This document shows positions 9,974 through 19,354 of a DNA stretch of 49,107 bases, piece after piece; position 1 is the stretch's first letter; each line of letters begins with the position of its first letter. Position numbers and translations under genes: made by a program. The stretch covers positions 1 through 49,107 of the forward strand of contig WLEA01000003.1 in the NCBI GenBank assembly GCA_009704535.1. The letters run 5' to 3'. The notes under the pieces are model-generated. The model did no database searches. It saw only the letters and a program-made list of their open reading frames with translations, and was not told the DNA's origin. Origin of the DNA: Actinomycetota bacterium (lineage in GTDB: Bacteria > Actinomycetota > Actinomycetes > Actinomycetales > Microbacteriaceae).

Positions 9974-10650
9974 CGAAGATCCTGCTAGTCGAAGACGAGA
10001 AATCACTCAGTGAGCCACTGTCCTATCTGTTGCGGCGAGAGGGTTATGAGGTCCAGGTCGTGGATAACGGTCTGGCGGCGGTGAGTGCGGTCGAGGCAAC
10101 TCCGCCTGATCTGATGCTTCTCGATTTGATGTTGCCGGGTTTGCCAGGCACCGAGGTCTGTCGCGAAGTGCGGCAGCGCTCATCGCTGCCGATCATTATG
10201 TTGACCGCCAAAGATTCCGAAGTGGACATTGTGGTGGGCTTGGAGCTCGGGGCTGATGATTACGTCACTAAGCCCTATTCCTCAAGGGAATTGTTGGCAA
10301 GGATTAGGGCTGTGCTTCGACGCAGGGCCGAAGACCCGCATGCCTCGCAGAGCATCTTGGAATACCACGGCATCGTGTTGGATAGCGATCGGCACCAGTT
10401 GGTGGTGCGGGGCACTCCCGTATCGCTGCCGCTCAAAGAGTTCGAGCTTCTTGAGCTCTTGATGCTAAACGCCGGCCGTGTTCTCACGAGAGGCCAGATT
10501 ATTGACCGTGTCTGGGGATCGGATTACTTCGGAGACACCAAGACGCTCGATGTTCACATCAAGCGTCTGCGATCGAAGATTGAGGACAATCCGTCTGAAC
10601 CGACGATAATCCTCACGGTTCGAGGGCTTGGATACAGGTTCGAAGCCTAG
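9970..10650 (+). CDS. regX3: OmpR-family response regulator RegX3
   Basis: KILLVEDEKSLSEPLSYLL...DLMLLDLMLPGLPG, wHTH C-terminus; 4-nt overlap with senX3. Confidence 0.93.
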   Translation: MTKILLVEDEKSLSEPLSYLLRREGYEVQVVDNGLAAVSAVEATPPDLMLLDLMLPGLPGTEVCREVRQRSSLPIIMLTAKDSEVDIVVGLELGADDYVTKPYSSRELLARIRAVLRRRAEDPHASQSILEYHGIVLDSDRHQLVVRGTPVSLPLKEFELLELLMLNAGRVLTRGQIIDRVWGSDYFGDTKTLDVHIKRLRSKIEDNPSEPTIILTVRGLGYRFEA

Positions 10651-11117
10651 GGAACGAGGAGTTCGTACTCGGGCAGAGTGCCATCGAGGACGGGGACATA
10701 CACGAGCTCGCCGGGGACGCTACCGTACTCGAAGTAGACGGGGAACAAGCCTCCAACTAACAGGTCGCGCCCCGACATCACGATGCCAGCGCTCGGATCG
10801 TCGCCGATACGGGTGCGCTCGGGCACGGCCGAAAGTTTGAGAGGCTCGGTAACTCGAGTGGAACCGCTGTCGAATTGAACATTCAGGGTGATGTCTTCGC
10901 CGCTGGTGTTCACGACTGTCATCACCAGGTTGGCTTCGCCAGCATCGTTGCTGATTAGCAGGATGTTGCGCAGTGCTACATCACCAAGGTCGGCACCGAC
11001 ACCGTCAGAAGGGTTGTATTCCTTCATCGTCGCAATATCAGCTGACAGCGTGCACCCCGTGGTTCCGGTGAAGATGGCAACTACTACAACAAGTGGAGCA
11101 AAGAAACGGCGTCGCAC
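10647..11117 (-). CDS. LpqE-like lipoprotein
   Basis: GTG start with SD GGAAGGA; signal peptide and lipobox FTGTTGC; next to carD as lpqE is in M. tuberculosis. Confidence 0.7.
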   Translation of the reverse strand: MRRRFFAPLVVVVAIFTGTTGCTLSADIATMKEYNPSDGVGADLGDVALRNILLISNDAGEANLVMTVVNTSGEDITLNVQFDSGSTRVTEPLKLSAVPERTRIGDDPSAGIVMSGRDLLVGGLFPVYFEYGSVPGELVYVPVLDGTLPEYELLVP

Positions 11118-11301
11118 GACACATCCTTCCGATGGCTGGTGAGGCTTACCGCCTTCAGTGTCCACTGCGATGGTGAACAACTCCAGCCTACTGGAATGGG
11201 GGCCTGGGCCCGCGCCACCGGGCCCTTTCAGCCGGCAAGACCGGGGGTTAGCGTGGGTAGCTCGCTGTGCTAAAATGGAAAGTTGGGAAAGGTTGGCAAG
11301 C

Positions 11302-11784
11302 ATGCTGTTTGAAGTTGGCGAAACAGTCGTATATCCCCACCACGGAGCGGCTACCATCACCGAAGTTAAGACTCGCACGATTCGGGGCGAGAAAAAGATG
11401 TATCTCAAGCTCAATGTGAAGCAGGGGGATCTCACTATCGAGGTTCCCGCTGAGAACGTTGACCTCGTCGGCGTCCGTGACGTTATCGGCAAAGAGGGCC
11501 TCGACAAGGTGTTTGAAGTGTTGCGTGCCCCCTTCACAGAAGAGCCCACCAACTGGTCCAGGCGTTACAAGGCAAACCTTGAGAAGCTCGCGTCCGGCGA
11601 TGTCATCAAAGTGTCCGAGGTTGTCCGTGACCTGTGGCGTCGCGATCAAGATCGCGGGTTGAGTGCGGGCGAGAAGAGAATGCTTGCCAAGGCACGTCAG
11701 ATTTTGATTTCTGAGCTGGCACTGGCCGAAAAAACGGATGAAGAGAAGGCTTCGACGGTTCTCGACGAAGTTCTCGCCTCCTAG
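11302..11784 (+). CDS. carD: CarD-family transcriptional regulator
   Basis: [19 protein letters not shown]...; [33 protein letters not shown]. Confidence 0.96.
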   Translation: MLFEVGETVVYPHHGAATITEVKTRTIRGEKKMYLKLNVKQGDLTIEVPAENVDLVGVRDVIGKEGLDKVFEVLRAPFTEEPTNWSRRYKANLEKLASGDVIKVSEVVRDLWRRDQDRGLSAGEKRMLAKARQILISELALAEKTDEEKASTVLDEVLAS

Positions 11785-11807
11785 GTAGAATTCCCAGGCC
11801 ACGACCA

Positions 11808-12947
11808 GTGACCACTGTAGTAGTCATTGTCGCGGCCGGTAGCGGCACAAGACTTGGCTCCAACCAGCCGAAAGCCTTTGTGGCACTTGCCGGTGCGACC
11901 CTGCTCGAGCAGTGCGTGAGAGGTGTTCGGTCCTGGTCTAGACCCTTTTCGTTGGTGGTCGTTGTCCCTCCGGGTTGGGAAACGCCAGCCCGTCAATTGT
12001 TAGCTGTCTACGGTGATGTCACAGTCGTTACTGGCGGTGAAACCCGCACCGATAGTGTTCGAGCGGGCCTTGGTGCATTGCCGGGTGGGACGACGGCCGT
12101 CCTCATTCACGACGCGGCACGCGCACTGACCCCCGTCGCCGTGTTTGATCGAGTACTGGATGCGCTGAAGAGCGGAGCAGAGGGTGTCGTCCCGCAGATT
12201 GCGGTGGTGGATACCCTCATCAGTGTTGACAGGTCATCCATGGCCACGGGTGATGCAATGGACCGTTCCGCGCTTGGCGCCGTCCAGACGCCTCAGGGTT
12301 TTCACGCTGCGTCACTGATTGCCGCCTACGAGGCCATCGAGGGTGATTTCACCGACGATGCAGCAGTTCTTCGGGCAGCAGGCCATGAAGTGGTCGCTGT
12401 TGATGGTGACGCCATGAGTTTCAAAATCACCTACCCGGCTGATCTTCAGCGGGCGGTATCCGTGCTGGGCGGGACTGGGGGCCACCGGGTCGGGACCGCG
12501 GTGGATGTTCACCAGTTCGACCCAGGTGTTCCGCTCACGCTAGCCGGCCTGGCCTGGCCTGGCGAAGACGGACTGGCCGGTCACAGCGATGGTGACGTCG
12601 TCATTCACGCCATCGTTGATGCACTTCTGCAAGCTGCCGGCATGGGCGATCTTGGCACCCACTTTGGAGCCAATCGCCCAGAGTTCGAGGGCGCGAATAG
12701 TCGTGTGTTCCTTGCGCACGCGCTGAATCTGATCAGAGATGCGGGCTATGCGGTGAGTTCTGTGGGGGTGCAGGTTATTGCTCAGAAGCCAAAGATTGGC
12801 CCACGCCGCCTCGAAGCTGAGACTGTTTTGACTGAACTCGTTGGGTGCCCGGTAGCGCTCAGTGCTACCACCAGTGACGGGCTTGGTTTCACCGGTCGCG
12901 GCGAAGGCGCTGCCGCCCTGGCAACAGCGGTATTGGTCGTTATTTAG
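11808..12947 (+). CDS. ispDF: Bifunctional IspD/IspF (MEP pathway)
   Basis: IspD part (AAGSGTRLG, HDAARALTP) followed by IspF part (RVGTAVDVHQFDPG..., GHSDGDVVIHAIVDALLQAAGMGDLGTHF). Confidence 0.95.
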   Translation: MTTVVVIVAAGSGTRLGSNQPKAFVALAGATLLEQCVRGVRSWSRPFSLVVVVPPGWETPARQLLAVYGDVTVVTGGETRTDSVRAGLGALPGGTTAVLIHDAARALTPVAVFDRVLDALKSGAEGVVPQIAVVDTLISVDRSSMATGDAMDRSALGAVQTPQGFHAASLIAAYEAIEGDFTDDAAVLRAAGHEVVAVDGDAMSFKITYPADLQRAVSVLGGTGGHRVGTAVDVHQFDPGVPLTLAGLAWPGEDGLAGHSDGDVVIHAIVDALLQAAGMGDLGTHFGANRPEFEGANSRVFLAHALNLIRDAGYAVSSVGVQVIAQKPKIGPRRLEAETVLTELVGCPVALSATTSDGLGFTGRGEGAAALATAVLVVI

Positions 12948-13008
12948 GCTCAATCCATCCTCGGCCGGCCGACCGAGATAGTGAGCACTCTCTCGCTACC
13001 ATGAAGCG

Positions 13009-14406
13009 GTGGCCATCAGACTCTATGACTCGAAACGCCAGGAGGTGGTGGACTTTGTTCCCCTCCTGCCCCGTCACGTGTCGATCTATGTGTGTGGTCC
13101 GACGGTTCAGTCCGCCCCCCACGTCGGTCACCTGAGAAGCGCGCTCGTTTATGACCTCTGGTCGCGTTGGTTCAGCTATCGGGGCTTTGAGGTGACTCTG
13201 GTGCGTAACGTCACGGACATAGACGACAAAATCTTGGAAAAATCCGGTGAAACAGGCGAAGCATGGTGGGCGCTTGCCGCGAGAGTAGAACAAGAGTTTC
13301 AGGAAACCGCCAGCTCCCTGCGCATTCTCCCGCCCACCCGTGAGCCACGGGCAACCGGAGACATCCCCGCCATGATCCAGCTGATTAGTCAGCTTCTTGC
13401 GACCGGTCACGCTTATGCCTCCGAAGAGGGCTCCGGAGATGTCTATTTCGACGTCAGCCGCTGGGCCCGCTACGGGGAGCTCACCCGCCAAAGCATCGAC
13501 AGTCTTCGGCAGGGCGAGGACGCCTCAGGCGCCAAGCGCAACCCAGAAGACTTTGCTCTTTGGAAGGGTCACAAGGCTGGTGAGCCAGCCACCGCTTCGT
13601 GGTCGGCGCCGTGGGGCGCTGGGCGGCCAGGCTGGCACATCGAGTGCTCAGCGATGGCAATGCGCTACCTCGGTGGAGAATTTGACATTCACGGTGGTGG
13701 CGTTGATTTGCGCTTCCCGCACCACGAAAACGAACTAGCCCAGTCCGCTGCCGCTGGACATGGATACGCCAGACACTGGTTACACAACGCCCTGGTCGTG
13801 GTGGGCGGGCAGAAAATGTCGAAGTCGCTTGATAACAGTGTCTACGCGAGGGATCTCCTGGATAGGGCGCCAGCAATCGTCGTCCGCTACGCGCTTGCCT
13901 CTGCGCACTATCGATCTGAGCTCGATCTTCACGAGGGTTTCCTGGATGAAGCGACCGCTGCTTTTTCGCGGATTGACGGTTTCTTGTCTAGAGCTCGCCA
14001 GGAAGGCTTCGATGTTGAGGGGACTGTGGTCCCCTCGGCTTTCGCCTTGGCGATGGACGAAGACCTCTCAGTGCCGGCGGCGCTCGCCGTTGTTCACGAG
14101 ACGGTGAGGGCTGGAAACAACGCTCTGGACTCGGGGGATCGTCCACTGGCCGCGTCCTCGGCAATCGAAGTCCGTGCAATGGTGAGAGTCTTAGGCATTG
14201 ACCCGCTTGATCCCGAGTGGGCACGAGCATCATCGAGAGGCGATGGGGCATTGGCATCCTTAGTGGAATCGGTCATCGAATTGCGGTGGCACGCAAAAGC
14301 GGAGAAGAACTTCGAGCTCTCCGATGCCTTGCGCGATGTTTTGGACCGCGCGGGCATTGATGTGAACGATGGCGCTGCTGGAAGCACCTGGAGTATTCGT
14401 GGCTAA
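13009..14406 (+). CDS. cysS: Cysteinyl-tRNA synthetase
   Basis: YVCGPTVQSAPHVGHLRSALVYD; GGGVDLRFPHHENELAQS; KMSKSLDN; GTG start. Confidence 0.97.
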   Translation: MAIRLYDSKRQEVVDFVPLLPRHVSIYVCGPTVQSAPHVGHLRSALVYDLWSRWFSYRGFEVTLVRNVTDIDDKILEKSGETGEAWWALAARVEQEFQETASSLRILPPTREPRATGDIPAMIQLISQLLATGHAYASEEGSGDVYFDVSRWARYGELTRQSIDSLRQGEDASGAKRNPEDFALWKGHKAGEPATASWSAPWGAGRPGWHIECSAMAMRYLGGEFDIHGGGVDLRFPHHENELAQSAAAGHGYARHWLHNALVVVGGQKMSKSLDNSVYARDLLDRAPAIVVRYALASAHYRSELDLHEGFLDEATAAFSRIDGFLSRARQEGFDVEGTVVPSAFALAMDEDLSVPAALAVVHETVRAGNNALDSGDRPLAASSAIEVRAMVRVLGIDPLDPEWARASSRGDGALASLVESVIELRWHAKAEKNFELSDALRDVLDRAGIDVNDGAAGSTWSIRG

Positions 14407-15397
14407 GAAAGGTCACCCAGCAGCCCGCAAAACCAAGAAGACCCCGACCGTGGGAACAGGTGGCCATGGTCGCCAAGCGTTAGAAGGTAAAGGCCCCACA
14501 CCAAAAGCCGAAGACAGATCGTGGCACCCCGCTGGCAAGCGCAAGGCCGCCAAAGAGCGCTTAGCGAGCGCTCAGGCCCGACATGGAGCCTCATCGAGCC
14601 CAGCACCCGCCAGGCGGACTGTCCGACCACTGAGTGCCGACACCGAGTTGGTGACTGGTCGGAACTCAGTCCTTGAGGCTCTGCGCGCAAAGATTCCCGC
14701 GGTTAGCCTGCATGTTGCGACCAAGATCGACATGGACGATCGAGTTCGTGAAACCTTGGCGCTGGCCAACAAGCGTGGCTTGCCTCTCCTGGAGATTCCG
14801 AGGCCCGAGCTTGATCGGATGACCGGTCCCGATACCGTGCACCAGGGCATTGCCCTGAGCGTGCCGCCCTACAACTACGTGCATCCGATGGAACTTGCCG
14901 ATAAGGCGGAGAAGCACACAGCAACGCCGATTTTTGTGGCCCTCGATGGGGTGACAGACCCTAGGAACCTCGGTGCGATTGTTCGCTCTGTTGCCGCCTT
15001 TGGGGGCAACGGTGTGATTCTTCCCAAGCGTCGATCCGTTGGTGTGAACGCAGCCGCGTGGAAAACCTCAGCCGGGGCCATTGCCCGCACCCCCGTGGCA
15101 ATGGCAGCGAACCTGACCCAAACGCTCAAGGCGTTTCAAGAGCGCGGATACATGGTGGTGGGCCTCGATGGAGGCGGCGATGTTCCCACTCCCGGCATGG
15201 ATTTTGGCACAGCACCCGTTGTCCTGGTTGTTGGCAGCGAGGGGAAGGGCCTCTCGAGGCTCATCACAGAGACCTGTGATGCCATCGTGACGATCCCGAT
15301 TAGCTCCAATGCTGAATCCTTGAACGCGGGAATCGCCGCGAGCGTTGTTCTTTACGAGATCACGAGAGGACGTTTTCTCGCCGGCAAGAGCCTCTAA
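14399..15397 (+). CDS. rlmB: 23S rRNA (guanosine-2'-O-)-methyltransferase RlmB (SpoU family)
   Basis: GRNSVLEALRAKIP, DGVTDPRNLGAIVRSVAAFG, VVGSEGKGLSRLI, SLNAGIAASVVLYE; GTG start. Confidence 0.93.
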   Translation: MAKKGHPAARKTKKTPTVGTGGHGRQALEGKGPTPKAEDRSWHPAGKRKAAKERLASAQARHGASSSPAPARRTVRPLSADTELVTGRNSVLEALRAKIPAVSLHVATKIDMDDRVRETLALANKRGLPLLEIPRPELDRMTGPDTVHQGIALSVPPYNYVHPMELADKAEKHTATPIFVALDGVTDPRNLGAIVRSVAAFGGNGVILPKRRSVGVNAAAWKTSAGAIARTPVAMAANLTQTLKAFQERGYMVVGLDGGGDVPTPGMDFGTAPVVLVVGSEGKGLSRLITETCDAIVTIPISSNAESLNAGIAASVVLYEITRGRFLAGKSL

Positions 15398-16674
15398 ACC
15401 CGATCCCGCCAATTGAGCTCAATCGTGGGGTTTGGCATCGTGATGGCCTCTGTCGGCGGCCCTGTCACCATCGCTTCGTCTCTTCGGTGTTGCAGAACTT
15501 CATCGATGTAGGAGGCCACACTTTCCTCACGGGTGATGTCGCGGTCCTCCCTCTGAGACCTGGATGCACGGTGCTCCAACCACTGGTGGAAGATTTCCGC
15601 AGGTTCAAGTTTTACCCGGTATTCCTTCGGAATTGAGCGAATAACCGGGTCATAAACTTCGCTCAGCCATTCGTGGGCCACCATTTCTTCGTCGACGTCT
15701 TCTTGCGGGTAGTGGAAGGCCCGATAGGCGTCAAGATCGTTGAGGAGCCGCCTGGCTTGGTTCTCACCGGCATCAATGCCGGTGAGACGCAGCAGGCGCC
15801 TGGTGTGGTGTCCTGCGTCAACGACTTTTGGCTGAATTTGAAGCTTGGTCCCGGCGTCATTGCTCGAGATGGTGAGGTTCTCAATGTCGAACCCCAATTC
15901 GTTGAGGCGGTGCACGCGTTCTGAAATCCGCCAGCGCTCAGATTGGTCAAAGCTTTCCCAGCCGGTGAGTTCCGTCCACAACAGCCGATAGGAATCAATG
16001 ATCGACTGCGCGACTGCAACGGGATCGATGTCGTCGTCCAGGCGGCCGCCCGCCTGGAGGTCAAGAAGTTCGCCTGCCACATTGACCCTTGCAATCTCAA
16101 GGTCGTTTTCCCGCTGGCCATCGGAAAGACTCCCTGGCATTAACTCGCCTGTCTCAGCATCGACAAGGTAGGCGGCAAAAGCTCCTGCATCGCGCCGGAA
16201 AAGAGTGTTCGAGAGGGAAACATCTCCCCAAAAGAATCCGACGATGTGAAGGCGAACCAACAACACAGCCAGAGCGTCAGCAAGCCTTGTCGCGGTGTCA
16301 GGGCGGAGCGTTTGTGAATAGAGCGCTCTATAGGGCAGCGAGAAACGAAGGTGTCTGGTGACGAGTGCAGTCGGAAGGGACGCACCGTGGCGATCGGTTC
16401 GGCCAGAGACGATAGCGACGGGCTTTACACAGGGCACTGCGAGCTTGGCTAGTTTTTTCAGCATCTTGTATTCGCGCACCGCGAGTGCTTCGGTTGTTTC
16501 CTTGACCGCCACGATGTGAGCACCCATGTGAATGAAGCGCACAATGTGCCGGGAAATACCCTTGGGCAGTGCGGCGACTGTTTTGTCCGGCCATTGCTCA
16601 AGCGGCAATTCCCATGGCAGCTCGAGAAGCTCGGGGCCCGCCACAGACGCGGTGATCGAGAGTGACCCGCTCAT
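15394..16674 (-). CDS. DUF4032-domain protein with kinase-like N-terminal region
   Basis: LPKGISRHIVRFI, GFFWGDVSLSNTLFRRDAGAFAAYLVDAETGEL kinase-like motif; DUF4032-type C-terminus. Confidence 0.8.
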   Translation of the reverse strand: MSGSLSITASVAGPELLELPWELPLEQWPDKTVAALPKGISRHIVRFIHMGAHIVAVKETTEALAVREYKMLKKLAKLAVPCVKPVAIVSGRTDRHGASLPTALVTRHLRFSLPYRALYSQTLRPDTATRLADALAVLLVRLHIVGFFWGDVSLSNTLFRRDAGAFAAYLVDAETGELMPGSLSDGQRENDLEIARVNVAGELLDLQAGGRLDDDIDPVAVAQSIIDSYRLLWTELTGWESFDQSERWRISERVHRLNELGFDIENLTISSNDAGTKLQIQPKVVDAGHHTRRLLRLTGIDAGENQARRLLNDLDAYRAFHYPQEDVDEEMVAHEWLSEVYDPVIRSIPKEYRVKLEPAEIFHQWLEHRASRSQREDRDITREESVASYIDEVLQHRRDEAMVTGPPTEAITMPNPTIELNWRDRV

Positions 16675-16689
16675 TACTGCGCCGTTGCT

Positions 16690-16728
16690 GGGTGGCGTGG
16701 GGAGGGGGTTGCCCCCCTCACACCACCC
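16690..16728 (-). terminator. Strong GC hairpin between ugpC-like gene and DUF4032 gene
   Basis: GGGTGGCGTGGGGAGGGGGTTGCCCCCCTCACACCACCC: GAGGGGG/CCCCCTC core plus outer GTG/CAC and GGGTG/CACCC pairings. Confidence 0.65.
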
Positions 16729-16734
16729 ACAGTT

Positions 16735-17838
16735 CTAGGAACCAGCGGAGATGGCTTCTTTGGTGAGCCGCACTCCGGTTGCCGTGTCGAACACGTGCAT
16801 GTGGTCTTCGATGGGCAACAGGGAGATCTTGTCTCCTGCAACAGGGTGGTTTCTGCCATCGACTCGCACGACGACATCGATGTTCTGGCCATTCACCTGC
16901 GTGCTGCCATAGAGGTATCCATCAGCACCGAGCTCCTCGACGAGCTCGACGGTGGTCTGCAGGCCCTTGCCGGTCTTTGAGACGGTCAAGTCCTCGGGAC
17001 GAATTCCCACGGTGACGCGGCTCCCCGAGGCACCGGCGAGGGTTTTGCGGTCAACCTTGACGGTTGCGGTGCCAAACTGCACACCGCCCTCGACCACGTC
17101 CGCGTCAAAGAGGTTCATCGCGGGGGAGCCGATAAACCCTGCAACGAAAGAGTTCGCGGGAGCTTCATAGAGATCCCGGGGGGTTCCGACCTGCTGCAGG
17201 ACACCATCCTTCAACACTGCGATGCGATCACCCATGGTGAGCGCTTCGGTCTGGTCGTGGGTCACATAGACGGTTGTCACACCAAGGCGTCGCTGCAATG
17301 AAGCAATCTGTGTGCGGGTCTGGACGCGAAGCTTCGCGTCCAGGTTCGACAGCGGTTCATCCATCAAGAAGACCTGGGGTTCGCGGACGATTGCGCGCCC
17401 CATGGCGACTCTCTGACGTTGGCCACCGGAGAGTGCCTTTGGTTTGCGGTCGAGGTAGGGCTCGAGGTCCAGGAGCTTGGCGGCTTGAACGACTCGTGCA
17501 ATCCGCTCGTCTTTGTTGACGCCGGCGATCTTGAGCGCGAAGCCCATGTTCTCGGCAACGCTCATGTGAGGGTAAAGGGCATAGTTCTGGAACACCATCG
17601 CGATGTCGCGGTCCTTGGGAGCAACATCGGTGACGTCCCGGTCGCCAATCAGGATGCGCCCAGAATTGATTTCTTCGAGGCCCGCCAACATGCGCAACGA
17701 TGTCGACTTCCCACAACCGGAGGGGCCTACAAGGACCAGAAACTCCCCGTCATCGACGGTGAGATCGAGGGAGTCCACTGCCGGAGTGGTGGTTCCCGGG
17801 TAGATGCGACTTGCTTTGTCGAACGTCACTGACGCCAT
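16735..17838 (-). CDS. ugpC: Carbohydrate ABC transporter ATP-binding protein (UgpC/MsmK/MalK type)
   Basis: Walker A GPSGCGKST, LSGGQRQRVAMGRAIVREPQVFLMDEPLSNLDAKLR, C-terminal regulatory domain; start MASVTFDKASRIYPG with SD GGAGAG. Confidence 0.9.
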   Translation of the reverse strand: MASVTFDKASRIYPGTTTPAVDSLDLTVDDGEFLVLVGPSGCGKSTSLRMLAGLEEINSGRILIGDRDVTDVAPKDRDIAMVFQNYALYPHMSVAENMGFALKIAGVNKDERIARVVQAAKLLDLEPYLDRKPKALSGGQRQRVAMGRAIVREPQVFLMDEPLSNLDAKLRVQTRTQIASLQRRLGVTTVYVTHDQTEALTMGDRIAVLKDGVLQQVGTPRDLYEAPANSFVAGFIGSPAMNLFDADVVEGGVQFGTATVKVDRKTLAGASGSRVTVGIRPEDLTVSKTGKGLQTTVELVEELGADGYLYGSTQVNGQNIDVVVRVDGRNHPVAGDKISLLPIEDHMHVFDTATGVRLTKEAISAGS

Positions 17839-18081
17839 GATTTTCTCTCCTTCACCGGCAGGTACGTGCCGGACGATCCTTCGTGAATGGATGGCCCACC
17901 TATTTGCTGCGAGCTGGTTGCCATTATGCCAGGTTTTCCAGCACTCACTCTTCCCGGGTAGCCATGCGCCAGCTTCCGGGTTAGTATTGCCCCTTGGCAT
18001 CTCTCAGCTCCCGCTGAGGAAATGTTTGCCAGTCTGGGATGAAGCCCCAAGACAGACACTGTTGCTGAAGAGAGAGTTTCG

Positions 18082-18942
18082 ATGAATTCTGAATCGCGTC
18101 CGACCAAGAACGAAAAGCGCCAGGAAGCCAGAGACAAGGCTCGCACTCTTCGGGAAGCGCAGTCGAAGAAGGCCAAGCGCAATAAGGTCCTCATCCAGAG
18201 CTCACTCGCAGTGGGCATCATTGCTGTCATTGCCGTTGTCACCGTCTTCATTATTTCCTCACTCCGTCCGCCAGGACCTGGACCCCTCAACATGCAAAGC
18301 GACGGCATCAAGATCGGTGAGGGCTTCGTCGCTGTGCCCACCCCGGCGCTTGCGGCTGAAGAGGCACCAACGCCTTCTGCAGAGAACCCTGAGGGTATTC
18401 CTGCAATCGACATCTTCATTGACTACTCTTGCCCTGCGTGTGCGCAGTTCGAGTCGGTCTATGGTCCGCTTTTCCGCACCTGGTTAGACAATGGCACCGC
18501 GACCATCGAGTACCACCCCTTGGCCTTCAGGGATGCCCAGACTGCCGGCACTCGCTATGCGACTCGAGCGGCGAACAGCGTGGCGTGCGTTGCTGAACAT
18601 TCTCCCAACAACTACTTTGATTACAGCGAGCTCCTGCTCGCAAGCCAGCCTGTGCCACCGGCAAAGTACGAGCTCGCCGACGACGAAATGGTCGAATTAG
18701 TTACGGCCTCTGGGGCATCCAATGTCGAGCTAATTGAAGGTTGCATTCGGGCTGAGACCTTTGCAAACTGGGTTTCCTCCGCAACGGCACGCGCGATGAG
18801 CACGGGCCCGTTGCCGGTGCGGAACTCCGAGATTCCTCTAGTGATGGGCACTCCGACCGTTCTGGTTAACGGTAAGGAGTACCAGCCTGAGGTTCATGGC
18901 GACTTGGCTAGCTTCGTTGCCTCCGTGGAGACCAGCGGTTAG
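18082..18942 (+). CDS. Membrane-anchored thioredoxin-fold (DsbA-like) protein
   Basis: N-terminal TM, FIDYSCPACAQFE CxxC motif, C-terminal GTPTVLVNG. Confidence 0.9.
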   Translation: MNSESRPTKNEKRQEARDKARTLREAQSKKAKRNKVLIQSSLAVGIIAVIAVVTVFIISSLRPPGPGPLNMQSDGIKIGEGFVAVPTPALAAEEAPTPSAENPEGIPAIDIFIDYSCPACAQFESVYGPLFRTWLDNGTATIEYHPLAFRDAQTAGTRYATRAANSVACVAEHSPNNYFDYSELLLASQPVPPAKYELADDEMVELVTASGASNVELIEGCIRAETFANWVSSATARAMSTGPLPVRNSEIPLVMGTPTVLVNGKEYQPEVHGDLASFVASVETSG

Positions 18943-18944
18943 TT

Positions 18945-18961
18945 CACTACTCCCGGTAGTG
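18945..18961 (+). terminator. Putative terminator hairpin after DsbA-like gene
   Basis: CACTAC-TCCCG-GTAGTG perfect 6-bp stem followed by TTGTCCTTG. Confidence 0.5.
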
Positions 18962-18992
18962 TTGTCCTTGCTCGGTGGGGAACTACGAGCGT

Positions 18993-19065
18993 GCCGGCTT
19001 GGCGCAATTGGTAGCGCATCCGACTTGTAATCGGAAGGTTGCGGGTTCAAGTCCCGCAGCCGGCC
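18993..19065 (+). tRNA. tRNA-Thr (anticodon UGU)
   Basis: Cloverleaf: GCCGGCT/AGCCGGC acceptor, GCGC/GCGC D-stem, TCCGA-CTTGTAA-TCGGA anticodon arm, GCGGG-TTCAAGT-CCCGC T-arm; 3' CCA apparently not encoded. Confidence 0.95.
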
Positions 19066-19075
19066 CAGTTCTTGA

Positions 19076-19249
19076 CTAGGAGCGTGAGCTTTCCCGCACG
19101 CTCGCAATTGCCAGCACCAGGGAGATTAGCCAGCTTGCCCACAGCAGGCCTACCTGCCAAGTGAACGGTCCGCGAATTGTTCGCCGTAGAAGACCGATTC
19201 CGGCCGCCAGGGCGCTCAGCATTGCGCTGCTGAAAATGAAGGATCGCAT
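19076..19249 (-). CDS. 57-aa small membrane protein (below ORF-track cutoff)
   Basis: MRSFIFSSAMLSALAAGIGLLRRTIRGPFTWQVGLLWASWLISLVLAIASVRESSRS; TAAGCT box 6 nt upstream of ATG; fills an otherwise empty gap. Confidence 0.6.
   Translation of the reverse strand: MRSFIFSSAMLSALAAGIGLLRRTIRGPFTWQVGLLWASWLISLVLAIASVRESSRS
19080..19103. terminator. Hairpin downstream of tRNA-Thr
   Basis: GAGCGTG (19080-19086)/CACGCTC (19097-19103) 7-bp stem. Confidence 0.45.
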
Positions 19250-19354
19250 AGTGTCAGCTTACTCTGGCGCCACTGAGGAGTGCGAGGCGAATCTTTCTGA
19301 CGACTCTCGGGGGGCCGCATCGAGTGACTTGGGCTTGTCGATATCTTTGAACCC

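Noticed and set aside
17839-18000. N-terminal extension of the ugpC-like ORF
   Set aside because: Homology begins at MASVTFDKASRIYPG with an SD; upstream residues look noncoding.
18621-19107. Minus-strand ORFs overlapping the dsbA-like gene and tRNA-Thr
   Set aside because: They overlap a certain tRNA and a clear CDS; likely random open frames.
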